Assembly: GCA_045647865.1 (NCBI GenBank) | Contig: JAZRMW010000002.1 | Coordinates: 91,863 to 155,862, forward strand | DNA: 64,000 nt | Direction: 5' to 3' | Origin: Phocaeicola_A sp045647865 | GTDB taxonomy: Bacteria; Bacteroidota; Bacteroidia; Bacteroidales; Bacteroidaceae | Shown here: one piece after another, positions 50,131 to 61,800 of the stretch | Position numbering within the stretch: the first letter of the stretch is position 1 | Layout of the letters: each line of letters opens with the position of its first letter | Program-made: the position numbers and the translations under genes | The notes under the pieces: model-generated | Seen by the model: the letters and a program-made list of their open reading frames with translations, nothing else | Databases searched by the model: none | Told to the model about the DNA's origin: nothing

Positions 50131-50540
50131 AAAGAAGAGTCGTACTTGACACCAACTGCTTGGTGCAAATGATCTCTTTGCATAGTCCGTCACGTCCCGC
50201 ATGGCAGGCATTTCGTGACGGTAGATATTTGCTTTGTGTCAGTAACGATATTCTGAACGAATATGCTGAAATTATTGAGAGGGTAGCCAATGCAGCCGTA
50301 GCAAACAATATAGTCAATGCGATTGTCAGAAGTCCATATACGCTTAAGTTTGACCCCCATTTCCGTTTTAGATTAATAGAACAAGATCCGGATGATAATA
50401 AGTTTGTTGATTGTGCTGTTATAGCAGGGGCTGACTATATCGTCAGTGAAGATACTCATTTCCGAGTATTGGAGGTCAGTCCATTCCCTGAAATACTTGT
50501 CATCCGATTAGAAGAGTTTATTCGGGATTTACAGAAGTAA
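50127..50540 (+). CDS. PIN-domain toxin (putative ribonuclease)
   Basis: A 137-aa PIN protein of the lone PIN (COG1569) toxin type. The acidic triad is in place: Asp in VVLDTNCLV (~8), Glu in SNDILNEYAEI (~46) and Asp in DPDDNKFVDCAVIAGADYIVS (~93-106). The length is standard. PIN toxins cleave RNA, often tRNA or mRNA, when free of the antitoxin. It overlaps the antitoxin by four bases. The pair lies between 33-bp direct repeats, which suggests mobility. Confidence 0.88.
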   Translation: MKRRVVLDTNCLVQMISLHSPSRPAWQAFRDGRYLLCVSNDILNEYAEIIERVANAAVANNIVNAIVRSPYTLKFDPHFRFRLIEQDPDDNKFVDCAVIAGADYIVSEDTHFRVLEVSPFPEILVIRLEEFIRDLQK

Positions 50541-50968
50541 TCCTCATTGTTGTGAATATTATTTCTTTAAATTCTTGGCGCATCTTGATGCTAATATCCA
50601 AAACGTAAGAGAGACTACTTAATAAGTTCAAATGCCCATGAACATATGTTCGTAGGCTCTTGGATATATGTCCATTTTTAACCATATTCCGTTTGGCATA
50701 ATAATTTTGTTCTTCCGCATTTTCGAATGTGGAAGTCTTTAGTATAAGTATTTTCGAAGCGCCTATACCTTATTATATATAGTATTTGTTCATCGCATCC
50801 GTCCCTTCGTGTTGCAAACGAGAAGGGACAATTCATCTGTGTGCTATTTGTCCAGTACTGCATGGCAACTCGTAGCTTGTAACTCGTAACTCGTAGCTAA
50901 ATCCTGTTCTTTAATATAAAACCGTAAAATAATTTCTAATTCATAATTAATAATTCCTAATTATTTGT
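50541..50968. other. Gene-free stretch after the toxin gene
   Basis: AT-rich, no convincing frame. It holds a GAACATATGTTC palindrome near 50639, a hairpin with arms GTCCCTT / AAGGGAC (50801-50829), TAACTCGTAACTCGTAGC short repeats at ~50870-50900, and the right 33-bp direct repeat. Confidence 0.5.
50889..50921 (+). repeat. 33-bp direct repeat, right copy
   Basis: Matches 49803-49835 with two C-to-T differences. Confidence 0.8.
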
Positions 50969-50976
50969 TACCTTTG
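50969..50976 (+). promoter_or_regulatory. -7 element ahead of the structured leader
   Basis: TACCTTTG, consensus -7; the -33 region is AT-rich with no clear TTTG. A transcript from ~50983 would include the structured RNA at 51069-51258 and run into the LRR protein gene. Confidence 0.5.
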
Positions 50977-51068
50977 CCCCGTCCTCATGCCGAATGCCCT
51001 TCATCGGGAGGGAGCAGGAGTGGGGATTTACATATTGGAAAAGGCGTTTACTTGACGCTTTGGGTTTG

Positions 51069-51258
51069 ACATCTCGAGATCTCGCAAATTTCATACCGAT
51101 CAAAAACAAAGCAGTGGTAGATGCCCCTTGGGGTGTATTTGTACACATACGTTCTGTCCGTTTGAGGGGTGGAGTGTATGGTGTCGTATATACATTCGGC
51201 GTGGGGCTTCGACATTGCTCGTTCAGATTGGTAGGGCAATGCGAGAGCCTCGAGATGT
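51069..51258 (+). ncRNA. Candidate structured leader RNA closed by a long-range stem
   Basis: Bases 51069-51085 (ACATCTCGAG plus ATCTCGC) pair with 51241-51258 (GCGAGAGC plus CTCGAGATGT): ten pairs, a small internal loop, six more pairs. Enclosed are smaller stems: GCCCC-TT-GGGG (51121-51133) and CATTGC / GCAATG (51213-51241). The stretch 50980-51300 has no believable gene although frames exist on both strands. A weak GCG/CGC hairpin with TTTTTTT lies at ~51278-51294. It is either a leader of the LRR gene or an independent ncRNA. Confidence 0.55.
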
Positions 51259-51372
51259 GGAGCGGGTAATAGTGCGGCTTCACGCTTTTTTTATTATGCA
51301 ATACATTTGGGTTGATTAATGTGATGATGAGAAACACGGAATAAAGAGAAATATTAATCAAAAAAACAGAAT

Positions 51373-54300
51373 ATGAAAAAGAAACTATTAACTGGTTTGT
51401 TTGCGCTCCTGACAGTTGGGATGTGCAATGAAGTAGCAGCTGCTACTGTTGATTATTCAAATGCATCCGACAGTAACCCTGTTGACATGACAAGTTTCAT
51501 TGTAAATGCAGATTATGCATCTACGAATGGGTGGATTGGATCTACTCTTACATTGGGTTATGGTAATGCGGAATTTTGGAATACGACGTTTGATACTTAT
51601 CAAACGATAACAGGTTTGCCTAACGGACGTTATGAATTAAGTGTGCAAGGATTTTATCGAGCAGGCTATGCTGATGATGCATATCGTGCATACATAGCAA
51701 ATGATGAATCTGTGTTGGTCGCTCATATGTATGCTAAAACTTCTGATTCTTATTCTGCAATTCCAATAGGCTCTATTATTGGAGACGCATCAAATAGGTA
51801 CTTATCTTCTTATGATGAGTCTTACTTAGATAATGGAAGTTATGTACCCAATGACATGGGTTCTGCAGCTGCATATTTTAGTGCAGGTCATTATAATAAC
51901 AACAAATTGACTTTGTTTGTAGAGGATGGTACTTTGACGTTTGGAATTGAGAAAACAATATCTGTAGGTGGTGATTGGTGTATGTTTGGAAATTGGTCAT
52001 TGAACTATTTGGGCGAGAAGATGAATCTTACATCTTTCATTCAAAATCCTGATGCGGCCGCAGAAACAGGATGGGTAATAGATAAAGGTACAGGAAATAC
52101 GAATACCACTTCAAGTCAGCATTATTCAGGTGATGCCAATGCTCGTTATTTCGATTCATGGAATCCAACAGTTGGCGCATTGAATTACAATGCTACTCAG
52201 ACGGTTACAAGTCTTCCAAATGGAACTTACACACTAAAGTTTGCGGGACGTAGTTCTGGAACGAAGGGGGCTTTTGTCTATGTCGTAACTGGCAATGATA
52301 CGTTGTGGGTTGAGATGAGTTCCAATGAGTTTGTATCCATTGACGAGAACGGTGATTCCATAATATCGTATATTGGTGATCAAGGTGGAGATATTTGGAA
52401 ATTGGCTGCTGAAGGCAGTGCGAGAAAAGCCGTACATGATGGCAAAGGATATGGTTGGAATATGTATGAAATTCCGTCTTTTGAAGTTACAAATAATACA
52501 TTTACCATTGGAATAACAACCGACTCATTGGTAAGTAACGTTCCATTTGATGGAAATTGGTTCTCTGTTACAGATTTTCAGTTATATGGAATAGTTGATG
52601 TTGCGAATTTGTTAGAAGCAAGTCGTGAGCAAATCATGGAATATGCGAACAAATTGAATGCAGAAGGCCTTGAAGATTTAGAGAATTCTCTGTTGGCTGA
52701 TTATGAAAAAACTTATGATATAGACACAAATTCAAAGACTGCTGTACTGCAAGAAACCAATCGTCTGACCCAACTGCTGCAGCAATATAAGATTGTAGTG
52801 GAGACTTCTTTGGCTTCATTTAACTATAATACCTCTGCAACAGTTGGAGATTGGGATGTATCTTTGGATGAAAAGAATTATGTAGCCTGTGTAAATAGAT
52901 ATAATGGAAATGAAACAGATGTGAATGTTCCTGAATGGTTCAATTACAACGGAAAAAAATTCTTTACGGTCGGTATAAGTCGTGGTTATTCTGACGTATG
53001 GGAACATAATTACTATAACGATAATTATTTTGTTAAGTCTGTTACGTTTCCTGCTACATTGCGTTTCTTAGGAAGTAATGCAATGAGATATCTTAAGGGA
53101 ATAACCAAAGTGTCAATTCCTTCACTTGTCGAAAATATTGATGATTATGCATTCTATTCATGTGAGAATTTGACAGAGATTGAACTGCCGGAATCTTTAA
53201 AAAGAATCGGTGAATATGCATTCGCTTATTGTTATGCTCTTAATAATCTGACAATTCCTGCAAAGGTGACTTCAATAGGGACATGTGTGTTCTCTCATTG
53301 CAACAACTTGAAATATTTGCGTAGTGAAGTCGCTTCAGCTCCCTCTTGCTCTGGTAGTTTTTATGCCAACAATCTTCTTGTTGTCTATGTTCCTGCTGGT
53401 AGTGGTGCTTCTTATCGCAGTGCCTCTTATTGGAAAAACTATATCATTGTAGATGGTGAGGGCGTCAGCGTGACGGTAAATGTAGAGACTCCGGGCACAT
53501 TGGGTGAGAAGATTCTGGAACAGGTGGAATATTTGAGTGATGTCAACCATCTGACGGTGACAGGTTCATTGAACAGCGATGACCTTTACAATATCAAGAG
53601 TCGTATGCCTAATTTGTTGACTATTGATTTGTCAGGTACAGATATGACCGCATTGCCTGATAATATGTTTTATGAGCGATATGCCATACAAAAAGTTGTT
53701 CTTCCTAAAGGTTTGAAAAGCATTGGAAATTCGGCATTCTATCAATGCTATAGTATGCAGAATATTGAACTTCCATCTACTTTGACAACGATAGGAGGTT
53801 CTGCATTCTATGGATGTGACAATCTTACTTCTGTTGAAATACCCGCAGGTGTTACCATATTAAATAACTATACATTTTATAGTTGTGATTATTTAAAAAT
53901 AGTCCTTTTCAATGAGGGATTGCAAACTGTTGCATATTCAGCATTCGAAGGTTGTATTAACTTGACTGAAGTTGAATTTCCATCTACACTAAAACGCATA
54001 GAGGAACGTGCGTTCTATGATTGCTATAAATTGTCAAATGTTAATTTTAATGAGGGGTTGACAACATTGGAATACGATGCATTTCGATATTGTCATTCTT
54101 TGAGTGAGATTACATTGCCAAGTACGCTTATGTTCTGTTATTATCCGTTTGACAGATGTACTAACTTGAAGACAGTGAAGTGCTTGTCATTGATTCCTCC
54201 TGCAAATAACGATAATTGTATTTTGTCTTCTGATAATATGGAATCATGTGTTCTCTACGTTCCTGCTTGGACCATCAATAAATACAAATTGGCAAAGGGA

Positions 54301-55866
54301 TGGGACCAATTCCAAACAATCAAACCTTTGGATAACTATTGGCCAGAGAATCTTGTTTTGATGGATGAGTTTGCTTTGACTTTACCTGATACGCTTCCTG
54401 TGGGATACAAACCCAATCTGTCATTGATACATACTGACGATAATAGTTACAGCCATTATGATTGGACATACGGATCGCTGTCTGTAAATGGAACCCAAAC
54501 ACTTTCTTTAGAAACAGTGAAGATGGTTTACGATCAGAATCTGTTCTATGATTATGGTAGAAGCTATTCTTCATGGTACACAACTTTGGTTAACAATGCC
54601 ACAATGCGTGCAGATAGCATTTGTATTAAAATGTATTTGAGAACTGACAGATGGGCATTTATTTCCTTCCCGTTTGATGTAAAAGTATCGGATATACAAG
54701 ATCTATTGGGAAATACCAATTTTGTGATTCGCAAATATTCTGGAAAAGATCGTGCGGAAGCCAACTTTGACAACACATGGCAAGATATGACTGTAGATAG
54801 TGTGCTTCGTGCCGGTGAAGGTTATATCTGGCAATGTAGTCGATATGATAATGATGGCTATAATCAAAATTACTCAGGCTTCAATGTTTCTGCAATTAAT
54901 AATGTAAACAAGAATCTGATTTTTGCCAATGAAACTCGCACTATTGCATTGAATGAATATTTGGCAGAGTTCAGTCACAATCGTAGTTGGAACTTGATAG
55001 GTAACCCGTTCCCATGTTACTATGATACCCGTGCGATGGAATTTACTGCTCCGATTACTGTTTGGAATGAAAACAATAATACGTATAATGCTTATTCTCC
55101 CATGGATGATGCATACATTCTTCGTCCGGGTGAAGCTTTCTTTGTACAGCGTCCGATAGACAAGGAGAGCATCAACTTCCCGACCGATGGCCGTCAGATA
55201 AGCTGGGAAGTGAAGGATCGTTCAACAGACAATGGTGCACGTTCTGTTTCAGCTCCGCGTCAAGTATTCAATCTGTTATTAAATTATGGTGAAATGTCAG
55301 ACCGTACCCGCTTCGTCATCAATGCTGATGCCGAGATGGGATATGACATGAGCCATGATGCCAGCAAGTTTATGAGCAGTGACAGTCGTGTGCCGCAATT
55401 GTTTACTGTTGAAGGTGATGTACACTTTGCCATCAATGAGCGTCCGATGGGTAATGGCGTGATTGCTTTGGGTGCTTACTTTGGAAGCGAAGGAACATAT
55501 ACTTTGGCATTGGATACCGAGGTACAGACCGAAGTTATACTGGTGGACAAGCAGACTGGCAAAGAGGTGAATCTGGCTACCGCTGATTATACATTCTCTG
55601 CTGAAGCAGGAACTGTTACCGACCGCTTTGAAATCAAGTTTGGTGGTGCAACTTCTGTAGAAGAGAATTTGGCACAGCAAGTTTCTGTACAGGCTGTTGG
55701 TGGACAAATCATTGTAAACGGTGCAGAAGGTGCGGAGGCTGTAGTCTATACTGCCGATGGCAAGCAGATTGCTACTGTTCAGGGCAATGTAGCATTGGAT
55801 GTGAATCCCGGTCTTTATATCGTAAAGGTGCAGGGTAAGAGCTACAAGGTGTCTGTTGTTCGATAA
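51373..55866 (+). CDS. BspA-like leucine-rich-repeat surface protein (1497 aa)
   Basis: Signal peptide ~1-24 (CNEVAAA). Two N-terminal beta-sandwich domains (~30-210 and ~215-410), each with a NGxY aromatic pattern (TGLPNGRYELSVQGFY; TSLPNGTYTLKFAGR), resemble carbohydrate-binding modules. A helical linker (~415-480) follows, then two blocks of LRR_5 repeats (~555-655 and ~755-935; e.g. LKSIGNSAFYQCYSMQNIELP, LKRIEERAFYDCYKLSNVNF), a beta-rich region, and a type-A-like C-terminal domain (~1425-1497; AVVYTADGKQIATVQGNVA, ending YKVSVVR). BspA-type LRR proteins bind host matrix proteins or other cells. It lies 24 bases before the next giant gene, so both belong to one operon. Confidence 0.88.
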   Translation: MKKKLLTGLFALLTVGMCNEVAAATVDYSNASDSNPVDMTSFIVNADYASTNGWIGSTLTLGYGNAEFWNTTFDTYQTITGLPNGRYELSVQGFYRAGYADDAYRAYIANDESVLVAHMYAKTSDSYSAIPIGSIIGDASNRYLSSYDESYLDNGSYVPNDMGSAAAYFSAGHYNNNKLTLFVEDGTLTFGIEKTISVGGDWCMFGNWSLNYLGEKMNLTSFIQNPDAAAETGWVIDKGTGNTNTTSSQHYSGDANARYFDSWNPTVGALNYNATQTVTSLPNGTYTLKFAGRSSGTKGAFVYVVTGNDTLWVEMSSNEFVSIDENGDSIISYIGDQGGDIWKLAAEGSARKAVHDGKGYGWNMYEIPSFEVTNNTFTIGITTDSLVSNVPFDGNWFSVTDFQLYGIVDVANLLEASREQIMEYANKLNAEGLEDLENSLLADYEKTYDIDTNSKTAVLQETNRLTQLLQQYKIVVETSLASFNYNTSATVGDWDVSLDEKNYVACVNRYNGNETDVNVPEWFNYNGKKFFTVGISRGYSDVWEHNYYNDNYFVKSVTFPATLRFLGSNAMRYLKGITKVSIPSLVENIDDYAFYSCENLTEIELPESLKRIGEYAFAYCYALNNLTIPAKVTSIGTCVFSHCNNLKYLRSEVASAPSCSGSFYANNLLVVYVPAGSGASYRSASYWKNYIIVDGEGVSVTVNVETPGTLGEKILEQVEYLSDVNHLTVTGSLNSDDLYNIKSRMPNLLTIDLSGTDMTALPDNMFYERYAIQKVVLPKGLKSIGNSAFYQCYSMQNIELPSTLTTIGGSAFYGCDNLTSVEIPAGVTILNNYTFYSCDYLKIVLFNEGLQTVAYSAFEGCINLTEVEFPSTLKRIEERAFYDCYKLSNVNFNEGLTTLEYDAFRYCHSLSEITLPSTLMFCYYPFDRCTNLKTVKCLSLIPPANNDNCILSSDNMESCVLYVPAWTINKYKLAKGWDQFQTIKPLDNYWPENLVLMDEFALTLPDTLPVGYKPNLSLIHTDDNSYSHYDWTYGSLSVNGTQTLSLETVKMVYDQNLFYDYGRSYSSWYTTLVNNATMRADSICIKMYLRTDRWAFISFPFDVKVSDIQDLLGNTNFVIRKYSGKDRAEANFDNTWQDMTVDSVLRAGEGYIWQCSRYDNDGYNQNYSGFNVSAINNVNKNLIFANETRTIALNEYLAEFSHNRSWNLIGNPFPCYYDTRAMEFTAPITVWNENNNTYNAYSPMDDAYILRPGEAFFVQRPIDKESINFPTDGRQISWEVKDRSTDNGARSVSAPRQVFNLLLNYGEMSDRTRFVINADAEMGYDMSHDASKFMSSDSRVPQLFTVEGDVHFAINERPMGNGVIALGAYFGSEGTYTLALDTEVQTEVILVDKQTGKEVNLATADYTFSAEAGTVTDRFEIKFGGATSVEENLAQQVSVQAVGGQIIVNGAEGAEAVVYTADGKQIATVQGNVALDVNPGLYIVKVQGKSYKVSVVR

Positions 55867-55890
55867 TATTTCATTTAAACTGAGATTCAA

Positions 55891-58800
55891 ATGAAAAAGA
55901 TAATCAATATATGTTTTCTATGGATGTGTCAGCTTGCCCTCTTTGGGCAAGCCCGCATCGGGGATAATCCGGATTATAATCCGACAAACCCGGGCGACCC
56001 ACAGGTGCCGGTGATTACAAAGACTTACGGTCTTTCCACCGTGGTATCTCCTGTTGGTGCCGGTAGTACCAATTTCAGCGGTACTGCCCAATATGCTGAG
56101 GGAAAGAGTGTGTATGTGAGTGCTTATAGCAATACGGGCTACCAGTTCATGCATTGGGCATTGGGCGATTCTGTGGTTTCCACTTTCGCATCGTTTTATT
56201 ATACCATGCCTGCCAAGAATGTGACCCTGACTGCCGTGTTCAAGTACAATCCTTCCAGTCCTGCCGACCCCGATTCATTGGGATTGAAGTACGATTTGCA
56301 AGTAGTGGCTTCGCCCAAGCAGGGTGGCAGTTTCAATGTCAGCAGTACGGAGGTGCAGGAAGGACATTCTACAGACCTCTATGCCTATCCCAATACGGGA
56401 TTCCGTTTCAAGGGATGGCAGGTGGATGGCGAAATTGTTTCAACCGTTTCACCTTATAACTATACGATGGGGGATAAGAATGTGACGATTACGGGAATCT
56501 TTGAGTATAACCCCAGTAATCCGTCCAATCCAGGAAAGAACAGTTGGAACAAGACAACGGGTGAAGTGATTGCAGACGATTTCACAGCCGGAAGTCTGTA
56601 CAGTGCCATCAATCAAGTGACAGGAGGTGAGAACTCCAGTGTAACCTTAATTACCGTATCAGGCAAAATGTCGTCCAATGATTTCAGCATTGCCAACAAT
56701 TTCAGTAATTGTACAATGGTTGACCTGAAACGTACATACGGTTATACCGATGTTCCCGACTATGCATACGATTATAATACGGCACTGACCTCTATCATAC
56801 TGCCTGCTTCCATTGAGAATATTGGCTATCGGGCATTCTATCAGGCAAGCAATTTGACCGATGTCACTTGTTATGCTGTTACTCCTCCTACAGTAGAGAG
56901 CAATGCATTCAAAGGCATTGCCGAAAGTGCAGTGCTGCATGTTCTTTCTGCTGCTATCCCTCTCTATGCTGAGGCTGAAGGTTGGAAAGATTTCACAATT
57001 TTACCTTTGATTGAAGAGGTGCAGGCATTGGAAGTGAATTTGCCCGCTGATAGTAAGGACGGCCGTTACAAGAACATGATATTGGAACTTGTCAATGTCG
57101 AGAGCGGACAGAAACAGAAATATGTGATTTCTGACCGTGTAAGCTATACGTTCAATGGACTGTTGAAGAAGAGTATTTTCAATGTTTATGTACGTAGCAA
57201 TATGAATGCTGTATTGGGACAGATTGAAAACATATCCATTGAAGATAAAGATGTGTCTGTTACCTTTGAATCATTGTTGCAACCGCAGGAGGTGACGTTG
57301 GACATTCTGACTCCTGATGGTATGGATGTAACCTCGCAAACGCAAATTCGTTGGTTTGATGGTAAGAATAATTATTTGCAGCAGAGTAACAAACTCGTGG
57401 GCTTGTTAGCAGGAACCAAGGTGTGTTATCGCATCACTTTGCCGCAGAATTTGGGTATGCAGTATGTGCTTCCTTCAGATTCTCTCTATACCATTCAAGA
57501 AGGGGATAATGCTTTGGTTTGTGTCTTGCAACCATTGGAAGAAGTCTCTATTAGCGGCCGGGTAAAGGATGTAACAACAGGTAGTGCTTTATCTGGTGCT
57601 GTAGTTTCTGTTTCTCAAAAATTAAATGGTCTTTATTCCAAAGCATTTACCGTGAAGACGGATAATAAGGGAGAGTTTACTGCTAAGGTCTTCAACGACC
57701 AGAGTATTATTACTGTATCGGCAACGGACTATTTGAGTCAAAATTTGGAATTTCTCAATTTCAATGATACTACTTTTGTTGGCGAAGTGGCTTTGAAGGG
57801 GATTGTTGGGGCAACCATTACAACTAACTTTACATACACTAAAAGTGTAGCCGAAGGTGAAATGGCAGAAGTGCAGAATTGGTATTCAGATTATGCCAAT
57901 GTGGCTTACGAAATCTATAATGAGACACAGCAACGTGCCATCACGCAGTTTAATGTACAGTATCCCAACATTGTCCTGTTGGAAGAAGTGGCTGAAGGCG
58001 ATTTGTTGAAACTGATAGCTTCTAGCCGAACGAATGCATTTGCTCCTGTTACAGCTACAGCAACAATCAATGCTCTGAATCGTGCAGAAACAACGATTGA
58101 TATCGTAGAGTTTAGTGGAATTAAAGCCGTTTTCACTTCTACAGACAATGCATCTGTTGTAGGTCTCCTTTATGATAATAAGGGAGAGTTAGTGAAAAAA
58201 TATACCTATAGTAATGCTTCGCTTACTATTCCCGATTTGCAGGATGGAGAATATACATTGGTTTCTATGGGTAATAGTACACAATTCAGCTCAATCTTTA
58301 ACTTATCTCAGTTTGCTGCTGTAGGTTTGGTAGAAGGTGTTGACTATGTGAAGAATACAGTTTTGGTGAAAAGTGGAGTTGTTGCAACCATTTTTAATGA
58401 TTTGATTCCAATGTTGGATGAAAGTAAATTCTATTACATGGGTGAGAACTCGCTTTTCTCTGTAAACAAAACTTCCATTGTGGCAGGCAATTACTTGACA
58501 TTGAAAGGTAAAATAGAATTCAAGAGTGCTTATACTTCGAAAGTCAGCAATGTCAGCTTGGTGGTGGATTTGCCCGAGTCATGCTCGTTTGTAGAGAATT
58601 CCGTCATGGTAGGTAGCAAAATTGCAGGCTATACATTGGAAGGTAACCGTTTGACCATTCCTTTAACAGGCAAATATACCGATCAAGTACGCTTTTGTAT
58701 CATTCCAACCGTAGGGGGTGACTATGCTCCTAATGCCTTTGCACAATTTACATTGGAAGACAAGGAAATATTGCAACCTATCGGCAATGTTAATTTCACT

Positions 58801-61800
58801 GTGGAGGGTCTGACTATTTCTGTTCCAAGTACGGTCGCAAAAACAAGTGTTCCCATCAGTGGTACGGTTCAACATGGCAATTCTACCATCGAAATTTTCG
58901 ATAACGGGGTCAAGATTGGTGAAACCACTTCATTGGCAAATGGTGTGTGGAGTACAACATGTGAATTGGATGAACCGTATAACCTTTCAACGCATAGAAT
59001 CTATGCAAAGGTAACAACGAAGCAAGGATTGGAGTTGCTGTCTGAGACTCAAGAATGTATGTATGATAAGAATAACATTGAAGTGAAGACTGTAACTATG
59101 ATAAATGTATCTCATAGAGTAGGAAACTATTACGAAGAAAAAACAGTCTTCGATTTTCAAAATCCTGCTAAGTCAATTCCTGCATATTGGTATTGGCCAG
59201 ATTATCCAGAATTCACATTCTTGATTGATTTTACGGACAATGATACTACGAAGGTTTCAAACGTGGTGTTGTATGTAAAGACCACAAAAGACAACTATGT
59301 GCCTTTGAACGCAACATACGATAAGAATAAAAATTTGTGGATTGCTTCTGGTAAGTTTGGAGATTGGAGCAATTATGATATTCCTGTGAATGTGGCGGTG
59401 GATTTTGATTGTAATTCTAACGTCTTAGGAGATGCTGAAATAGTTTATGATATAATCTCTCAATGCGATGAAGTATTTTGTAATGACATCGAATTGGATG
59501 AGCTGATAAGAAAAATAAGTAATGATAATTTGGCATTCCAAGATCTTTATGATTATTTGGATATTGAGAATACTGGAACTTTTGTCTTGCCTGCCAATTT
59601 GTCAATTTTTATTGATGAAATTCTTGTTGATTCTATTATACCCAATATAGAGTATAATTTTAGTGATGGAGTTTTAACATATACAGACGAAACTGGTGCT
59701 TTAGTTTCGTTAAATTGTATATATTCTAAAGATATAGATTTGTCTGTTGAAGATTTGGATGCGTTTATTCCTGTATCATTGACGGATGGGTCAAACATGT
59801 ATATTAGACAAAATGAAAATATAGTGGATTGTTATCATAATGATCGTTTCTTTTCTTTTGGATTAAAGTCAACTCAGGATAAGGTCTTTGCTTTTTCTCA
59901 TAGTAGGTCTGTTGCTGATGAATTCTTTCAGAAATGGGGACAAGCAAAAACTACGATAGAGGGATTAAAGGAAATTCCTAAAGTAAATCAGATAATAAAT
60001 AAAATTTCATCATTCTTGCTGTCTGGCTTAAAAAAAAGAGAAACCCAATTGGGTACATGTCGTGATATTAAGTTGGCTTTGGCTCAAGAAAAACTTAATC
60101 CTCAGCAATTGGAACAATTGGATCTAAGAAAATTAAACGAATGTTTGGATAGATTACCTCGAGAAATAAAGCAAATCAAGGATGTTTTAGTTAGACTGAA
60201 AGCATTGGTGAAAATAGTGGATATTGCAGCTATTGTTAATGATATTAATACAGCAATAGAGAGTCGCCGTGATTGGAATGACATGATTGCATATATAAAA
60301 ACTAATGATTGTCCCAATATGGATGCATTAGCAGCTCAAGCAGAAAGTTATCGTGATAGGGTCGCTCGTGGATATACTGTTAATATTTCAATGAATGTTG
60401 CAAGTTGTTCTGGATTCGATAAATTGTTGGCATTCTTGGGTTCTATTGGAATAGCTTCAGGCATTGGGGCAGAAATAAGTATTGCAACAATCTCTCAGAT
60501 CGCAGCAATTGTTTCATGGGCTGTTACTGATATCAGTATAATACAAGGTGGTGTAAACCAAATATTAGATATAAAATGGAAAACAGAGATACATGATAAA
60601 ATTCCAATAATAAAGTGTGAGAAATGTCCAAAATGCGGAAAGTATCCATGTGAATGTAAGGACAAATGTCCAAAATGCGGACACAAACCTTGCATATGTA
60701 ATAAGGTTTGTACGAAATGCGGCCATAATCCATGTGTGTGTGATCAAGACAAATGTCCAATATGTGGAAAAAGAACTTGTACTACGCACTTCCCACCACC
60801 GGGAACAGAAGTTGTCCACGATCCCTCCGGCTACGTCTATGAAGGAGTTTCTTCTAATCGCATCGAAGGAGTAATGGCCTCTTGCTATTATAAAGAAACA
60901 GTCGAAGATATGTACGGTGATTTGCATGAGAATATCGTGCTTTGGGATGCCGAACAGTATGCACAAGAGAATCCGCTGTTTACCGACGAAAACGGAATGT
61001 ACCGTTGGGATGTTCCTCAAGGTTTGTGGCAAGTGAAGTTTGAGAAGGAAGGTTATCAGACTACTTATAGTGAGTGGTTGCCTGTACCTCCTCCCCAATT
61101 GGAAGTGAATATTGCCATGACGCAGAACAAGCAACCCGAGGTGAAAGCGGCCCGTGCTTACGAAGATGGTATTGAAGTGGAGTTTGACAAGTATATGCAG
61201 CTTGACGGACTGACTACCGAAAACATCTTTGTGACCAAGAACGGTGAGACGGCTGCCGGTACGGTGACGCTGTTGAACGAAGAGCAGGCTTACGAGGATA
61301 ATCCTGTGACATACGCATCGAAGGTTCGCTTTGTGCCTGAAACTTCGTTCCTAACTACCGATGAAGTGACTCTGACAGTAAGCCGCAAGGTGAAGAGCTA
61401 TGCCGGCATTCAGATGGGTGAGGATTACACCCAGTCGTTTGACATTGAGAAGGAGGTGAAGAGCATCGTGGCCGATTCACTCATCAAGGTTGCCTACAAT
61501 GGAGACAAGGAAATTACCGTAAGTGCACTGCCGTATGATGCGGCTATCGGTAAGAAGATGATTGTAAAGAACTCTTCTTCGATGATTGCCACCATTTCGG
61601 CCGATACACTGACCTTTGACGAGAACGGACAGGCTGCATTGACCCTAAACGGTGACTTGCCGGGCACTGCTATGCTGACCTTCACGTTGGCTGATGCCGA
61701 TGTACAGGTTTCCTCTACAGTACAAGTGGTAAGTCCTGAATTGTTAATGACTGCTTCTCCAAAAGCAACACGTGCTTCGGGAACAGCAGTCTATCGCGGA

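Noticed and set aside
50957..51361. Open frames on both strands (up to 134 codons) in the leader before the LRR gene
   Set aside because: Overlapping frames, no recognisable fold, unusual composition; the DNA is better explained as a structured RNA with a long-range stem.
60600..60800. CRISPR-like or tandem DNA repeats at the Cys cluster
   Set aside because: Periodicity is at protein level (14-15 residues) in one continuous frame; DNA units are too diverged for an array.
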